From contig NZ_JAPVLU010000023.1 of assembly GCF_027158205.1 (NCBI RefSeq), positions 1 through 64,000 on the forward strand: DNA of 64,000 nt, given 5' to 3'. Both the position numbers and the translations under genes were made by a program. The notes beneath the pieces are model-generated. The model was not told the DNA's origin and made no database searches. It was given only the letters and a program-made list of their open reading frames with translations. Each line of letters begins with the position of its first letter. Position 1 is the first letter of the stretch. Positions 8,711 to 17,192 of this stretch are shown piece by piece. The stretch is from Streptomyces sp. H39-S7 (GTDB taxonomy: Bacteria > Actinomycetota > Actinomycetes > Streptomycetales > Streptomycetaceae).

Positions 8711-8739
8711 GCAACGAGCGGCGCGCCAGTTGGGTTACG
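8711..8739 (-). promoter_or_regulatory. sigma-BldN-type promoter for rsbN
   Basis: On the minus strand, CGTAAC (8739-8734) and CGTTGC (8716-8711) are separated by 17 bp. The sigma-BldN consensus I know is CGTAAC, about 16 bp, CGTTGA, so the -35 is 6/6 and the -10 is 5/6. The site lies between the bldN stop and the rsbN start, with a leader of about 125 bases. rsbN is known in Streptomyces to be a direct sigma-BldN target, which supports the call. Confidence 0.75.
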
Positions 8740-8811
8740 CGGTCATGATGATCGGACTGGAGCGGCCGGGAAAAAGACCGTTGGGAGTGGGGAAAAAGGG
8801 ACAACTCCGGC

Positions 8812-9606
8812 TCACCGGGCGTCTTCGGGCAGCAGTCGGGCCAAGGTCCGCACAGCGCGGTACTGAAGGGTCTTGATCGCCCCTTCGTTCTTGCCCATGA
8901 TGCGTGCCGTCTCGGCGACCGACAGGCCCTGCAGGAAGCGCAGCGTCACGCACTCCTGCTGCTGCGGGTTGAGTTTCCTGACCGCGACGAGCAGCGCCTC
9001 GTTGGAGAGCTGTTCCAGTACCGAGTCCTCGGGGCTGCGCTCGACCTCGTTCGCGTCGAGCATCTCGCCGGTGGTGACCTCGAGCCGGAAGCGGCTGGAC
9101 TTGAAGTGGTCGGCGACCAGGTTGCGGGCGATGGTGACGAGCCACGCGCCGAAGTCGCGGCCCTGCCAGGTGAAGGTGCCGATCCGGCGCAGGGCGCGCA
9201 GAAACGTCTCGCTGGTGAGGTCCTCGGCGGTCGCCTTGCCGCCGACGCGGTAGTAGATGTAGCGGTAGACGGTGTCGGAGTAGTGGTCGTAGAGCCGGCC
9301 GAAGGCCTCGGTCTCGCCGGCCTGGGCCCGCTCGACGAGGTCCATCATCCGGCCGCTGTCACTGTCCGCGGCGGGACGGCGAGCGGTGGGTCCGCCTGCG
9401 GCGTTGCTGCCGGAGCCGCTCCGAGGGGTGTTCCGGGTGCGTCTGCCTGCGGCGGTGCTGACTTCGGCCAGTGCGTACGCGGGGCCGGGGGAAAAGGGCG
9501 TGGCGAGGGCGGGCTCGGCGAACGCGGGGACGACACGCAGGCAGTCGTTCACCAAAGCGCGCAGCGTTGCCAGGCCGGAGGTGTCAACCCCGTCGTGTGG
9601 GTACAC
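8812..9606 (-). CDS. bldN: developmental ECF sigma factor BldN with pro-sequence
   Basis: A 264-residue ECF RNA-polymerase sigma factor needed for aerial mycelium formation; its regulon includes chaplins, rodlins and bldM. Residues 1-86 are the non-conserved N-terminal pro-sequence typical of BldN, which is removed by proteolysis. The sigma core starts near M87/M88. Region 2 includes AFGRLYDHYSDTVYRYIYYR and AEDLTSETFLRALRRI. Region 4 includes QECVTLRFLQGLSVAETARI with KNEGAIKTLQYRA. The length and extension distinguish it from ordinary ECF factors of about 180-200 residues. Its partner rsbN follows 232 bp downstream. In Streptomyces the gene is repressed by BldD. Confidence 0.93.
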   Translation of the reverse strand: MYPHDGVDTSGLATLRALVNDCLRVVPAFAEPALATPFSPGPAYALAEVSTAAGRRTRNTPRSGSGSNAAGGPTARRPAADSDSGRMMDLVERAQAGETEAFGRLYDHYSDTVYRYIYYRVGGKATAEDLTSETFLRALRRIGTFTWQGRDFGAWLVTIARNLVADHFKSSRFRLEVTTGEMLDANEVERSPEDSVLEQLSNEALLVAVRKLNPQQQECVTLRFLQGLSVAETARIMGKNEGAIKTLQYRAVRTLARLLPEDAR

Positions 9607-9893
9607 GGGACTCCCAGAGGCAGAACTTCCATCACGTGCAGTACGGGACCGTGCACGCGCCGTGGTCGACGTGTGGGTTCCGATTGCGTCTGAGGAGAAT
9701 AACGCTTCGTACAGGCAGCGCTACACCGTGTTGCCTAAATCGCCGATTACGTCGGTTCCTTGGTGCATTGGTGATCGATCAATTATCGAACAATGAACCG
9801 AAGTTGACCGCTTATGTTCGTGAATTGGTCGCGAGGAGTGCGTGTTGTGGCTGTGTGGCAGCACTGCGACGGCGGGGGACCGGAGGGCACGAC
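9607..9893. promoter_or_regulatory. bldN upstream region (287 bp, no gene)
   Basis: This region separates bldN (leftward) from the 3' end of the HAD phosphatase gene, so it must carry the bldN promoter. It is AT-richer than its surroundings around 9725-9830. It holds a 10-bp palindrome TGATCGATCA (9772-9781) and ACACCGTGT (9723-9731), which fits the core but not the outer positions of the BldD box (TNACNC(A/T)GNGTNA). No open frame with coding character was seen. Confidence 0.5.
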
Positions 9894-10877
9894 CTAGCGG
9901 CGGCGTCGGTGGATCGCCACCGCGGCGAGCGCGCCGCCCGCCACCGCGCCCACCCCGGCCGCGGCCGGGATGCCGATCTTCGCGGCCTTGCGGCCGGTGC
10001 GGTAGTCGCGCAGCCGCCAGCCCTCGGCGCGGGCGTGCTTGCGCAGCCGGGCGTCGGGGTTGATCGCGTACGGGTGCCCGACGAGCGACAGCATCGGGAT
10101 GTCGTTCGACGAGTCGCTGTAGGCGGCGCAGCGTGACAGCTGGAGCCCCTCGGCGCCGGCGAGCGCCCGGACCGCCTCGGCCTTGGACGGCCCGTGCAGC
10201 GGTTCGCCGACGAGCCGGCCGGTGTAGACGCCGCCGACGGATTCGGCGACGGTGCCCAGCGCGCCGGTCAGGCCCAGCCGACGGGCGATGATCGTCGCGG
10301 TCTCCACGGGTGCGGCCGTGACCAGCCAGACCCGCTGGCCCGCGTCGAGGTGGGCCTGGGCGAGCGCCCGGGTGCCCGGCCAGATCTTCTCGGCCATGTA
10401 CTCGTCGTAGATCTCCTCGCCGATCGACATGAGCTCCTCGACGCGGTGCCCCTTGACGATCGACAGCGCGCTGTCCCGCGCGTCCTGCATGTGCTCGGGG
10501 TCCTCGGAACCGGCGAGCCGGAACCAGGCCTGCTGCCAGGCGAAGCGGGCGAGCTCGCGCTTGTGGAAGAACTTCCGCTTGTACAGGCCGCGGCCGAAGT
10601 GGAAGATCGCGGCGCCCTGCATCACGGTGTTGTCGAGGTCGAAGAAGGCCGCGGCGTGCGGATCCCCGACGACGGGGAACTCGGGCGCGGCACCGTTCCC
10701 GTCCGGCTTTCCCGGTCTTCCGTTCTTTCCGGGCCCGGCGTCCGCCGCGGGAGCTTCCGTCTCCTGGGCGTGTCCGGCCGGCGCCGCGAGGGCGGCCTCG
10801 GCCGCGGCCTCGCCTGCGAGCACGCTGCGCGCGGTGGCGGAGCGCTTACGGGGGGTGAGCCATTGCAAAGCGGCCAT
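9894..10877 (-). CDS. HAD-IB family hydrolase (phosphoserine-phosphatase-like), C-terminal membrane anchor
   Basis: A 327-residue protein. Residues 1-70 are low complexity. The HAD core begins at AAFFDLDNTVMQG (nucleophile and acid Asp in FDLDNT); VWLVTAAP is motif II, GPSKAEAVRAL supplies the lysine, and AYSDSSNDIPML is motif IV. The pattern is that of HAD subfamily IB, as in SerB-like and CicA proteins. The last 35 residues contain one hydrophobic helix (GIPAAAGVGAVAGGALAAVAI) followed by a basic tail, so the enzyme is likely tail-anchored. The substrate is unknown. It is divergent from the glutaredoxin gene. Confidence 0.85.
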   Translation of the reverse strand: MAALQWLTPRKRSATARSVLAGEAAAEAALAAPAGHAQETEAPAADAGPGKNGRPGKPDGNGAAPEFPVVGDPHAAAFFDLDNTVMQGAAIFHFGRGLYKRKFFHKRELARFAWQQAWFRLAGSEDPEHMQDARDSALSIVKGHRVEELMSIGEEIYDEYMAEKIWPGTRALAQAHLDAGQRVWLVTAAPVETATIIARRLGLTGALGTVAESVGGVYTGRLVGEPLHGPSKAEAVRALAGAEGLQLSRCAAYSDSSNDIPMLSLVGHPYAINPDARLRKHARAEGWRLRDYRTGRKAAKIGIPAAAGVGAVAGGALAAVAIHRRRR

Positions 10878-10997
10878 GCGGCGAGCATAGCCATTCTGTT
10901 CGGCCGCCCCTTGCCGCGGAAGGAGCGACGGCGTGAACTCCTCGCGACGTACGTGTTACCCGACGGCCGGGTCCGCCGGAAGGGATGCGGGGGCACA

Positions 10998-11285
10998 ATG
11001 TCTCGAATGAGTCCCCTCCTGCGCCGCAGCGCCCGCAAGGATCCCGCCGACCGCACCGTGACGCTGATCGGCAAGCCCGGCTGCCATCTGTGCGACGACG
11101 CCCGTGTGGTGATCGAGAAGGTCGCGGGGGAGCTCGGTTCCCGGGTCGAGGAGCGGGACATCACCCAGGACGAGGAGCTGTACCGCAGGTACTGGGAGCA
11201 GATCCCGGTGGTGCTGGTCGACGGTGAGCAGCACGACTTCTGGCGGGTCGACGAGCAGCGGCTGCGTACCGCGCTCACCGGCTGA
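10998..11285 (+). CDS. glutaredoxin family protein
   Basis: A 95-residue thioredoxin-fold protein with the redox motif CHLC in GKPGCHLCDDA near residue 30, followed by IPVVLVDGEQHDFWRVD, which carries the cis-proline before the last strands. It would act as a small cytosolic thiol-disulfide oxidoreductase. ATG 10998 is used; ATG 11007 would shorten it by three residues. It lies three genes upstream of rex on the same strand, an arrangement I recall as conserved in Streptomyces. Confidence 0.86.
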   Translation: MSRMSPLLRRSARKDPADRTVTLIGKPGCHLCDDARVVIEKVAGELGSRVEERDITQDEELYRRYWEQIPVVLVDGEQHDFWRVDEQRLRTALTG

Positions 11286-11377
11286 GCCCTTTTTGGGCGC
11301 GTTACACGTGGAGCGCGCATTCGATTACCATCGGGTTCGGTTTGTACACCGGGGGCTAGGCGTGAGGATGTGGGCGC

Positions 11378-12124
11378 GTGCTCTCCGGACGGTTCCAGGG
11401 GTCTGGCGGCTATGCCGTCGTGGACCTGGAGGCCACCGGGTCCAGTTCACGGCGGCACCGGGTGGTCGAGGTGGCGGTCGTGCTGCTCGACCGGGAGTGC
11501 GTCCCGCAGGGCGAGTTCAGTACGTTGATCGATCCCCAGGGGCCGGTCGGCCCGACCCATATCCACGGCATCGAGGGGCACGATCTCGGTGGGGCGCCGA
11601 CGTTCGCGGGGATCGCTCCGCGGCTGCTGGGGCTGCTGAGCGGCAGGGTGCTGGTGGGGCACAACGTGGGCTGTGATCGGGCGTTCCTGGCCGCGGAGTA
11701 CGCGCGGCTGGGTGTGCGGCTGCCGGCCGTGCCGGAGCTGTGCACGATGCGGATGGCCGTCTCGCGGGTACCCGCTCCGAGCGGATTCTCGCTGGGGGCT
11801 TGCGTAGCGGACGCCGGACTGGGTGACTGGGCGGCGCACACGGCGCTGGGTGACGCGCGGGCCACCGCGCGGCTGTTCGCGCATTACGCGGCGGACGCAC
11901 CGGACCTGGCCGGCGTGCCGGGAGCGCTGGAGGCGGCGGCGGAAGTGGAGTGGCCGGTGATCGCGCACACGCCGGAGGCCGAGGCGCTGTGGCTCGGGAG
12001 GCGTTCCGTTGATCGTCCGGAGGACCGGTCGGTAGGGCAGTCGGCGGAAATGCCGAAGGGCCCGAAGGGATGGAACGATTCGCCACAGCAAATGGTTTCT
12101 TATGTCCGGAATGGGAGCGCGTGA
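11378..12124 (+). CDS. DEDDh-family 3'-5' exonuclease (DnaQ/PolC epsilon-like)
   Basis: A 248-residue protein with an exonuclease domain over residues 10-170: VVDLEATG (DxE, motif Exo I), VLVGHNVGCDRAFL (Exo II) and HTALGDARATARL (Exo III, HxxxxD). This is the DNA polymerase III epsilon-like family that degrades DNA 3'-5' with two metals. There is no polymerase or GIY-YIG domain, and the C-terminal 70 residues are not conserved. The start is GTG 11378. The role is probably repair or nucleotide turnover; a bona fide proofreading subunit is less likely. Confidence 0.85.
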   Translation: MLSGRFQGSGGYAVVDLEATGSSSRRHRVVEVAVVLLDRECVPQGEFSTLIDPQGPVGPTHIHGIEGHDLGGAPTFAGIAPRLLGLLSGRVLVGHNVGCDRAFLAAEYARLGVRLPAVPELCTMRMAVSRVPAPSGFSLGACVADAGLGDWAAHTALGDARATARLFAHYAADAPDLAGVPGALEAAAEVEWPVIAHTPEAEALWLGRRSVDRPEDRSVGQSAEMPKGPKGWNDSPQQMVSYVRNGSA

Positions 12125-12161
12125 TGCCGGTCACTTCCCCCGGACAAATCGGACACTATCT

Positions 12162-12179
12162 TTGTGCACGCGTTCACAA
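12162..12179 (+). promoter_or_regulatory. Rex operator (ROP) in the rex-hemACD promoter
   Basis: TTGTGCACGCGTTCACAA matches the known Rex consensus TTGTGAA-N4-TTCACAA at 13 of 14 fixed positions. The left half TTGTGC could also serve as a -35 box, with TAGCCT (12185-12190) as -10 at 17 bp. Rex binding would then block RNA polymerase directly. In S. coelicolor Rex represses rex-hemACD when NADH is low, and the arrangement here predicts the same feedback. Confidence 0.92.
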
Positions 12180-12256
12180 AGACATAGCCTGGCATGCACG
12201 GGGCGGCCCCGGGGACTGTGGTTCCTGGACGTCTACGCTCTACCCGCAGGAGCATC

Positions 12257-12967
12257 GTGGCAACTAGCCGTTCTCACCGACCGGCGACCCGCAGCCGAGG
12301 TATCCCCGAGGCCACCGTCGCCAGGCTTCCGCTGTACCTGCGGGCTCTCACCACGCTTTCCGAGCGTTCGGTGCCCACGGTGTCGTCGGAGGAACTCGCG
12401 ACCGCCGCGGGCGTCAACTCCGCGAAGCTGCGCAAGGACTTCTCCTACCTCGGCTCCTACGGGACCCGCGGCGTCGGCTACGACGTCGAGTACCTCGTCT
12501 ACCAGATCTCCCGCGAACTGGGCCTCACCCAGGACTGGCCGGTCGTGATCGTCGGTATCGGCAACCTCGGCGCCGCGCTCGCCAACTACGGCGGCTTCGC
12601 CTCCCGCGGGTTCCGCGTCGCGGCCCTCATGGACGCCGACGCCGCCCTCGCCGGGAAGCTGGTGGCCGGACTCCCCGTCCGGCACATCGACGAGCTCGAG
12701 GCCATCGTCGAGGACAACCAGGTGTCGATCGGCGTCATCGCGACCCCGGCCGGCGCCGCGCAGGAGGTCTGCGACCGCCTCGTCACCGCCGGCGTCACCT
12801 CCATCCTGAACTTCGCGCCCACCGTGCTGCAGGTCCCCGAGGGCGTGGACGTCCGCAAGGTCGACCTCTCCATCGAGCTGCAGATCCTCGCGTTCCACGA
12901 GCAGCGCAAGGCCGGCGAGCAGGGCCAGAGCCCGGACGGGGACGTGCCCGCCGTGATGCCCGCATGA
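12257..12967 (+). CDS. rex: redox-sensing transcriptional repressor Rex
   Basis: A 236-residue homodimeric repressor that senses the NADH/NAD+ ratio. The N-terminal winged helix spans about residues 20-80 (LYLRALTTLSERSVPTVSSEELA, then VNSAKLRKDFSYLGSYG). The Rossmann domain begins VVIVGIGNLGAALANY (GxGxxG). A C-terminal helix for domain swapping ends in ILAFHEQRK. GTG 12257 with GCAGGAG upstream is chosen; the open frame reaches to 12194, but that would run the protein through the promoter. Its stop overlaps the hemA start (ATGA), and the ROP site lies 78 bp upstream. Confidence 0.95.
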   Translation: MATSRSHRPATRSRGIPEATVARLPLYLRALTTLSERSVPTVSSEELATAAGVNSAKLRKDFSYLGSYGTRGVGYDVEYLVYQISRELGLTQDWPVVIVGIGNLGAALANYGGFASRGFRVAALMDADAALAGKLVAGLPVRHIDELEAIVEDNQVSIGVIATPAGAAQEVCDRLVTAGVTSILNFAPTVLQVPEGVDVRKVDLSIELQILAFHEQRKAGEQGQSPDGDVPAVMPA

Positions 12968-14289
12968 GTGTTCTCGTTGTCGGCCTGAGCCACCGCAGCG
13001 CACCGGTCAGCCTGCTGGAGCGGGCCGCGCTCGCGGACGAGGCCAAGGCCAAACTGCTGCAGGACGCGCTGGCCGCCGAGCCCGCGACCGAAGCGGCGGT
13101 GCTCGCCACCTGCAACCGCATCGAGCTCTACGCGGACGTGGACAAGTTCCACGCCGGCGTCGCCGAGCTGTCGATGCTGCTGTCACTGCACAGCGGCGTC
13201 GGCCTCGAAGAGCTCACCCCCTACCTCTACGTGCACTACGAGGACCGGGCGGTCCACCACCTGTTCTCGGTCGCCTGCGGCCTGGACTCCATGGTGGTCG
13301 GCGAGGGCCAGATCCTCGGCCAGATCAAGGACGCGCTCGCCCTCGGCCAGGACCTGCACACCGCGGGCCGGCTCCTCAACGACCTGTTCCAGCAGGCCCT
13401 GCGGGTCGGCAAGCGCGCCCACAGCGAGACCGGCATCGACCGGGCCGGGCAGTCGCTCGTCACCTTCGGCCTCGACCAACTGGCCGGCACCACCGGCAAG
13501 CTCGCCGGCAAGCGCGTCCTCGTGGTCGGCGCCGGTTCGATGTCCTCGCTCGCCGCCGCGACCCTGGCCCGCGCGGGCGTCACCGAACTCGTCATCGCCA
13601 ACCGCACCGCGGACCGCGCGGAGCGCCTCGCGGCGCAGCTCGGCGGCCGGGCCGCCGACTTCGACGCCGTCGCCGGCGAACTGGCCTCGGCCGACCTCGT
13701 CGTGTCGTGTACTGGGGCGACCGGCCTGGTCCTGGACCACGCCACCGTCGCCGCCGCCGTCGCCACCCGCACCGCGACCGGCGCCGGCTCCGCCCCGCTG
13801 GCCCTGCTCGACCTGGCCATGCCGCGCGACGTCGACGCCGCCGTGCACGGCCTCGAAGGCGCCCACCTGGTCGACATAGAGTCGCTCGCCGAGGCCTCCG
13901 CGGACGCCCCGATGGCCGCCGACGTCGACGAGGTCCGCAAGATCGTCGCCGCCGAGGTCGGTGCCTTCGGCGCCGCCCAGCGCGCGGCCCGGATCACCCC
14001 CACCGTCGTCGCGCTGCGCGCGATGGCCGCCGACGTCGTCACCGGGGAACTCACCCGGCTCGACGGACGCCTCCCCGACCTGGACGACAAGCTGCGCGCG
14101 GAGATCACCCAGACCGTGCGCCGCGTCGTCGACAAGCTCCTGCACGCGCCCACCGTGCGGGTCAAGCAGCTCGCGGGCGAACCCGGCGGCGCCGGGTACG
14201 CCGACGCGCTGCGTGAACTCTTCGACCTCGACCCGCAGGCGGTCGCCGCCGTCAGCAGGGCCGACGACCCGAATCGAGGGCGGCCATGA
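12964..14289 (+). CDS. hemA: glutamyl-tRNA reductase
   Basis: A 441-residue enzyme that reduces glutamyl-tRNA(Glu) to glutamate-1-semialdehyde with NADPH, the committed step of the C5 heme pathway. The N-terminal catalytic domain begins VLVVGLSHRSAPVSLLERAAL and contains the active-site cysteine in VLATCNRIELYAD (about residue 44). The middle NADPH domain carries VLVVGAGSMSSLAAATLARAG. A C-terminal dimerisation helix bundle completes the fold. It overlaps rex by four bases and hemC by four bases (ATGA), so it is translationally coupled in a rex-hemACD operon under Rex control. Confidence 0.95.
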   Translation: MSVLVVGLSHRSAPVSLLERAALADEAKAKLLQDALAAEPATEAAVLATCNRIELYADVDKFHAGVAELSMLLSLHSGVGLEELTPYLYVHYEDRAVHHLFSVACGLDSMVVGEGQILGQIKDALALGQDLHTAGRLLNDLFQQALRVGKRAHSETGIDRAGQSLVTFGLDQLAGTTGKLAGKRVLVVGAGSMSSLAAATLARAGVTELVIANRTADRAERLAAQLGGRAADFDAVAGELASADLVVSCTGATGLVLDHATVAAAVATRTATGAGSAPLALLDLAMPRDVDAAVHGLEGAHLVDIESLAEASADAPMAADVDEVRKIVAAEVGAFGAAQRAARITPTVVALRAMAADVVTGELTRLDGRLPDLDDKLRAEITQTVRRVVDKLLHAPTVRVKQLAGEPGGAGYADALRELFDLDPQAVAAVSRADDPNRGRP

Positions 14290-15275
14290 ACGGCCCCACC
14301 GCATTGAAACTGGGCACCCGGCGCAGCAAGCTCGCCATGGCGCAGTCCGGCATGGTGGCGGAGCAGGTGCGCCAGCTGACCGGCCGACCGGTCGAGCTCG
14401 TCGAGATCACCACGTTCGGGGATGTCTCCCGTGAGCAGCTCGCGCAGATCGGCGGCACCGGAGTCTTCGTCTCCGCGCTGCGGGACGCGCTGCTCGCCGG
14501 TGAGATCGACTTCGCCGTGCACTCGCTCAAGGACCTGCCGACGACGCCCGCCGAGGGGCTCACGCTCGCCGCGATCCCGGTCCGCGAGGACCCGCGCGAC
14601 GCGCTCGTGGCCCGCGACGGGCTGACGTTCGAGGAGCTCGTGGCGGCCGCCGCCGCGCTGGGCCGGCCGGCCCGCGTCGGCACCGGGTCCCCGCGCAGGA
14701 TGGCGCAGTTGAACGCCTGGGCCCGCAGCCTGGGCGGAGCGGTCGAGACGGTGCCCATCCGCGGTAACGTCGACACCCGTATCGGCTTCACCACCTCCGG
14801 TGAGCTCGACGCCGTCGTCCTGGCCGCGGCCGGGCTCAGCCGCCTCGGCCGCCTCGGTGACGCGACCCAGCTGATCTCCGTCGACGCCGTCCTGCCCGCC
14901 CCGGGACAGGGCGCGCTCGCCATCGAGTGCGCCGCCGGTAACGCGGCGGGACTGGCGCTGGCGGCACAACTTGCGGAACTCGACGACCCGTTCACCCGGG
15001 CCGCCGTCACCGCTGAACGATCACTGCTCGCCGCCCTTGAGGCCGGCTGCTCCGCCCCTGTGGGCGCGCTCGCCGACCTGGTGGCCGACGGGCAGATTTC
15101 CGAGCTGCGCCTGCGGGGGGTCGTCGGCACGACCGACGGCACCCAGCTGGTGCAGATGTCCATCACTGGTGCAACCCCTGAGTCCGCGGATGACGCCGCG
15201 GTTCTCGGTCGCGAACTCGCGGCCGAGATGCTCGCCAAGGGCGCAGCCGGTCTTATGGGGGAGCGCGTACTTTGA
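14286..15275 (+). CDS. hemC: hydroxymethylbilane synthase (porphobilinogen deaminase)
   Basis: A 329-residue enzyme that joins four porphobilinogens into hydroxymethylbilane. It has the family's LGTRRSKLAMAQS start, the catalytic stretch DFAVHSLKDLP, GTGSPRRMAQL, IRGNVDTRI, and the dipyrromethane attachment cysteine in ALEAGCSAPVGA. The length is normal. It overlaps hemA (ATGA) and hemD (TTGA). The end product passes directly to the HemD synthase encoded next. Confidence 0.95.
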   Translation: MNGPTALKLGTRRSKLAMAQSGMVAEQVRQLTGRPVELVEITTFGDVSREQLAQIGGTGVFVSALRDALLAGEIDFAVHSLKDLPTTPAEGLTLAAIPVREDPRDALVARDGLTFEELVAAAAALGRPARVGTGSPRRMAQLNAWARSLGGAVETVPIRGNVDTRIGFTTSGELDAVVLAAAGLSRLGRLGDATQLISVDAVLPAPGQGALAIECAAGNAAGLALAAQLAELDDPFTRAAVTAERSLLAALEAGCSAPVGALADLVADGQISELRLRGVVGTTDGTQLVQMSITGATPESADDAAVLGRELAAEMLAKGAAGLMGERVL

Positions 15276-16888
15276 GCCCCACCGCCGTCAATCACTCCGG
15301 CCTCGGCCACGTCACCTTCCTCGGTGCCGGGCCCGGTGATCCCGGGCTGTTGACCCTGCGCGCCGTCGAGGCGCTGGCCCATGCCGACCTGCTGGTCGGC
15401 GAGCCGCATGTACTGGAGGTCGTGCGTACGCACGCCCGAGCAGATGTGGGCACGGCTGAACCAGCCGCGGGCGAGGGCGCGTTGGACGCCTCCGCTGCTG
15501 CCGCCCAGCTTGTCATGGCGTCCGCGCGCACCGGAAAGCGGGTCGTCCGTGCGGTAGCGGGTGATCCCGGCCTGGACAACTCCTCGGCGAGCGAGATGCT
15601 CGCCTGCGCGGCCGCCGGCATTCCCTTCGAGGTCGTGCCGGGTGTCTCCGCGGCCATGGGCGTACCCGCCTACGCCGGGGTCCCGCTCAGCGCGGACGTC
15701 CGCTGCATCGACGCCGCCACCGCCTCCGACCGCTGCTGGAGCGAGGTCGGCGCGAGCGAGGCCACGCTGGTCCTCACCACGACGCTGCAGACCGTGGTCT
15801 CCGCCGCCGCCGAACTGGTCGCGGCGGGCCGCAAGCCCGACACGCCGCTGACCGTCACGGTCGCCGGCACCACGACCCGGCAGCGCACCTGGACCGCGAC
15901 CCTGGCCACGATCGCCTCCGAGCTCAAGGCCACCAAGGCCCTGCCGACGCCCGAGGGCCCGATCGCGGCGATAGCCGTCGTCGGCCAGCGCAGTCTGCAG
16001 CGAGCTCAGCTGTCCTGGTTCGAGACCAAGCCGCTCTTCGGCTGGCGCGTCCTGGTGCCGCGCACCAAGGAGCAGGCCGCCTCGCTGTCGGACCAGCTGC
16101 GCTCGTACGGCGCGGTCCCGCACGAGGTGCCGACGATCGCCGTGGAGCCGCCGCGCACCCCGCAGCAGATGGAGCGGGCGGTCAAGGGTCTGGTCACCGG
16201 GCGTTACGAGTGGATCGCTTTCACGTCGGTGAACGCCGTCAAGGCGGTGCGGGAGAAGTTCGAGGAGTACGGGCTCGACGCGCGCGCCTTCGCGGGGATC
16301 AAGGTCGCCGCGGTCGGCGAGCAGACCGCCCAGTCGCTGGTCGAGTTCGGCGTGAAGCCGGATCTCGTCCCGAGCGGTGAGCAGTCGGCGGCCGGCCTGC
16401 TGGACGACTGGCCGCCGTACGATCCGGTCTTCGACCCGATCGACCGGGTGTTCCTGCCGCGTGCGGACATCGCTACGGAGACGTTGGTGGCCGGCCTGGT
16501 CGAGCTGGGCTGGGAGGTCGACGACGTCACTGCTTATCGGACGGTGCGGGCTTCGCCTCCGCCGGCCGACACGCGGGAGGCGATCAAGGGCGGCGGGTTC
16601 GACGCGGTGCTCTTCACTTCGTCGAGCACGGTGCGGAATCTGGTCGGCATCGCCGGGAAGCCGCACAACGTCACGGTGATCGCGTGCATCGGTCCCGCGA
16701 CGGCGAAGACGGCGGAGGAGCACGGGCTGCGGGTCGACGTGATGTCGCCGGAGCCGTCCGTGCATGCGCTGGCGCAGGCCTTGGCCGACTTCGGGACGGC
16801 GCGGCGGATGGCGGCGGAGGACGCGGGCGATCCTGTGACGCGGCCCAGCGAGCGGCGGCCGGGATCGCGGCGGCGGGCGCGCGTGTAG
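15272..16888 (+). CDS. hemD: bifunctional uroporphyrinogen-III C-methyltransferase / uroporphyrinogen-III synthase
   Basis: A 538-residue fusion. Residues about 8-250 are a tetrapyrrole (SUMT/CobA-type) methylase fold: VTFLGAGPGDPGLLTLRAVEAL, EVVPGVSAAMGVPAYAGVPL. Residues about 255-510 are the HemD synthase: WRVLVPRTKEQAASL, WIAFTSVNAVKAV, VFLPRADIATETL, AVLFTSSSTVRNLVG. The first half methylates uroporphyrinogen III toward siroheme/B12; the second closes hydroxymethylbilane to uroporphyrinogen III. The methylase half lacks several strongly conserved SUMT residues (for example the ADVVLYD-type loop reads ADLLVGE), so it may be degenerate, as is common in this fusion. The start is an unusual TTG 15272 overlapping the hemC stop. 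Confidence 0.92.
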   Translation: MSPTAVNHSGLGHVTFLGAGPGDPGLLTLRAVEALAHADLLVGEPHVLEVVRTHARADVGTAEPAAGEGALDASAAAAQLVMASARTGKRVVRAVAGDPGLDNSSASEMLACAAAGIPFEVVPGVSAAMGVPAYAGVPLSADVRCIDAATASDRCWSEVGASEATLVLTTTLQTVVSAAAELVAAGRKPDTPLTVTVAGTTTRQRTWTATLATIASELKATKALPTPEGPIAAIAVVGQRSLQRAQLSWFETKPLFGWRVLVPRTKEQAASLSDQLRSYGAVPHEVPTIAVEPPRTPQQMERAVKGLVTGRYEWIAFTSVNAVKAVREKFEEYGLDARAFAGIKVAAVGEQTAQSLVEFGVKPDLVPSGEQSAAGLLDDWPPYDPVFDPIDRVFLPRADIATETLVAGLVELGWEVDDVTAYRTVRASPPPADTREAIKGGGFDAVLFTSSSTVRNLVGIAGKPHNVTVIACIGPATAKTAEEHGLRVDVMSPEPSVHALAQALADFGTARRMAAEDAGDPVTRPSERRPGSRRRARV

Positions 16889-17192
16889 TTCTTCGGCGAG
16901 GGGTACGGTGCGGGTCCGCTCTTCAGGGGCGGGGCCGCGCCGGGGTATCTCCTCGGACGACGAACGCTCGTGCCTGTTGCAAGGTGACGGCCGGATTCGT
17001 TCGTCGTCCTGCGGGGACACCCCGCCACTGCCCCTCCGGCCGGTGTGTGGGTGTGCCCCGCGTGCGTGGTGGTCCTGACCCGCCATACCCCCCTCAGTCC
17101 GCTCCGGCCGACGTCTAGTCGGGAAGTGCATGCTGTGACCGGGCGTAGCGTGGACGTCTGGAACGTCTCCAGCGCTGGAGGAAGGCTCGGAC
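16889..17192. other. 304-bp gap between hemD and hemB; 14-bp palindrome in hemB leader
   Basis: No plausible gene. The last 30 bases hold CTCCAGCGCTGGAG (17167-17180), a perfect palindrome whose right arm touches the hemB ribosome site GGAGGAAGG. Just before it, GACGTCTGGA and AACGTCTCCA form an imperfect direct repeat. The gap probably contains a hemB promoter separate from the Rex-controlled operon. Confidence 0.5.

Noticed and set aside
9719..9735. BldD box upstream of bldN (around ACACCGTGT)
   Set aside because: Only the core positions match; outer T/A and the central base do not. Mentioned as a weak candidate in the region entry only.
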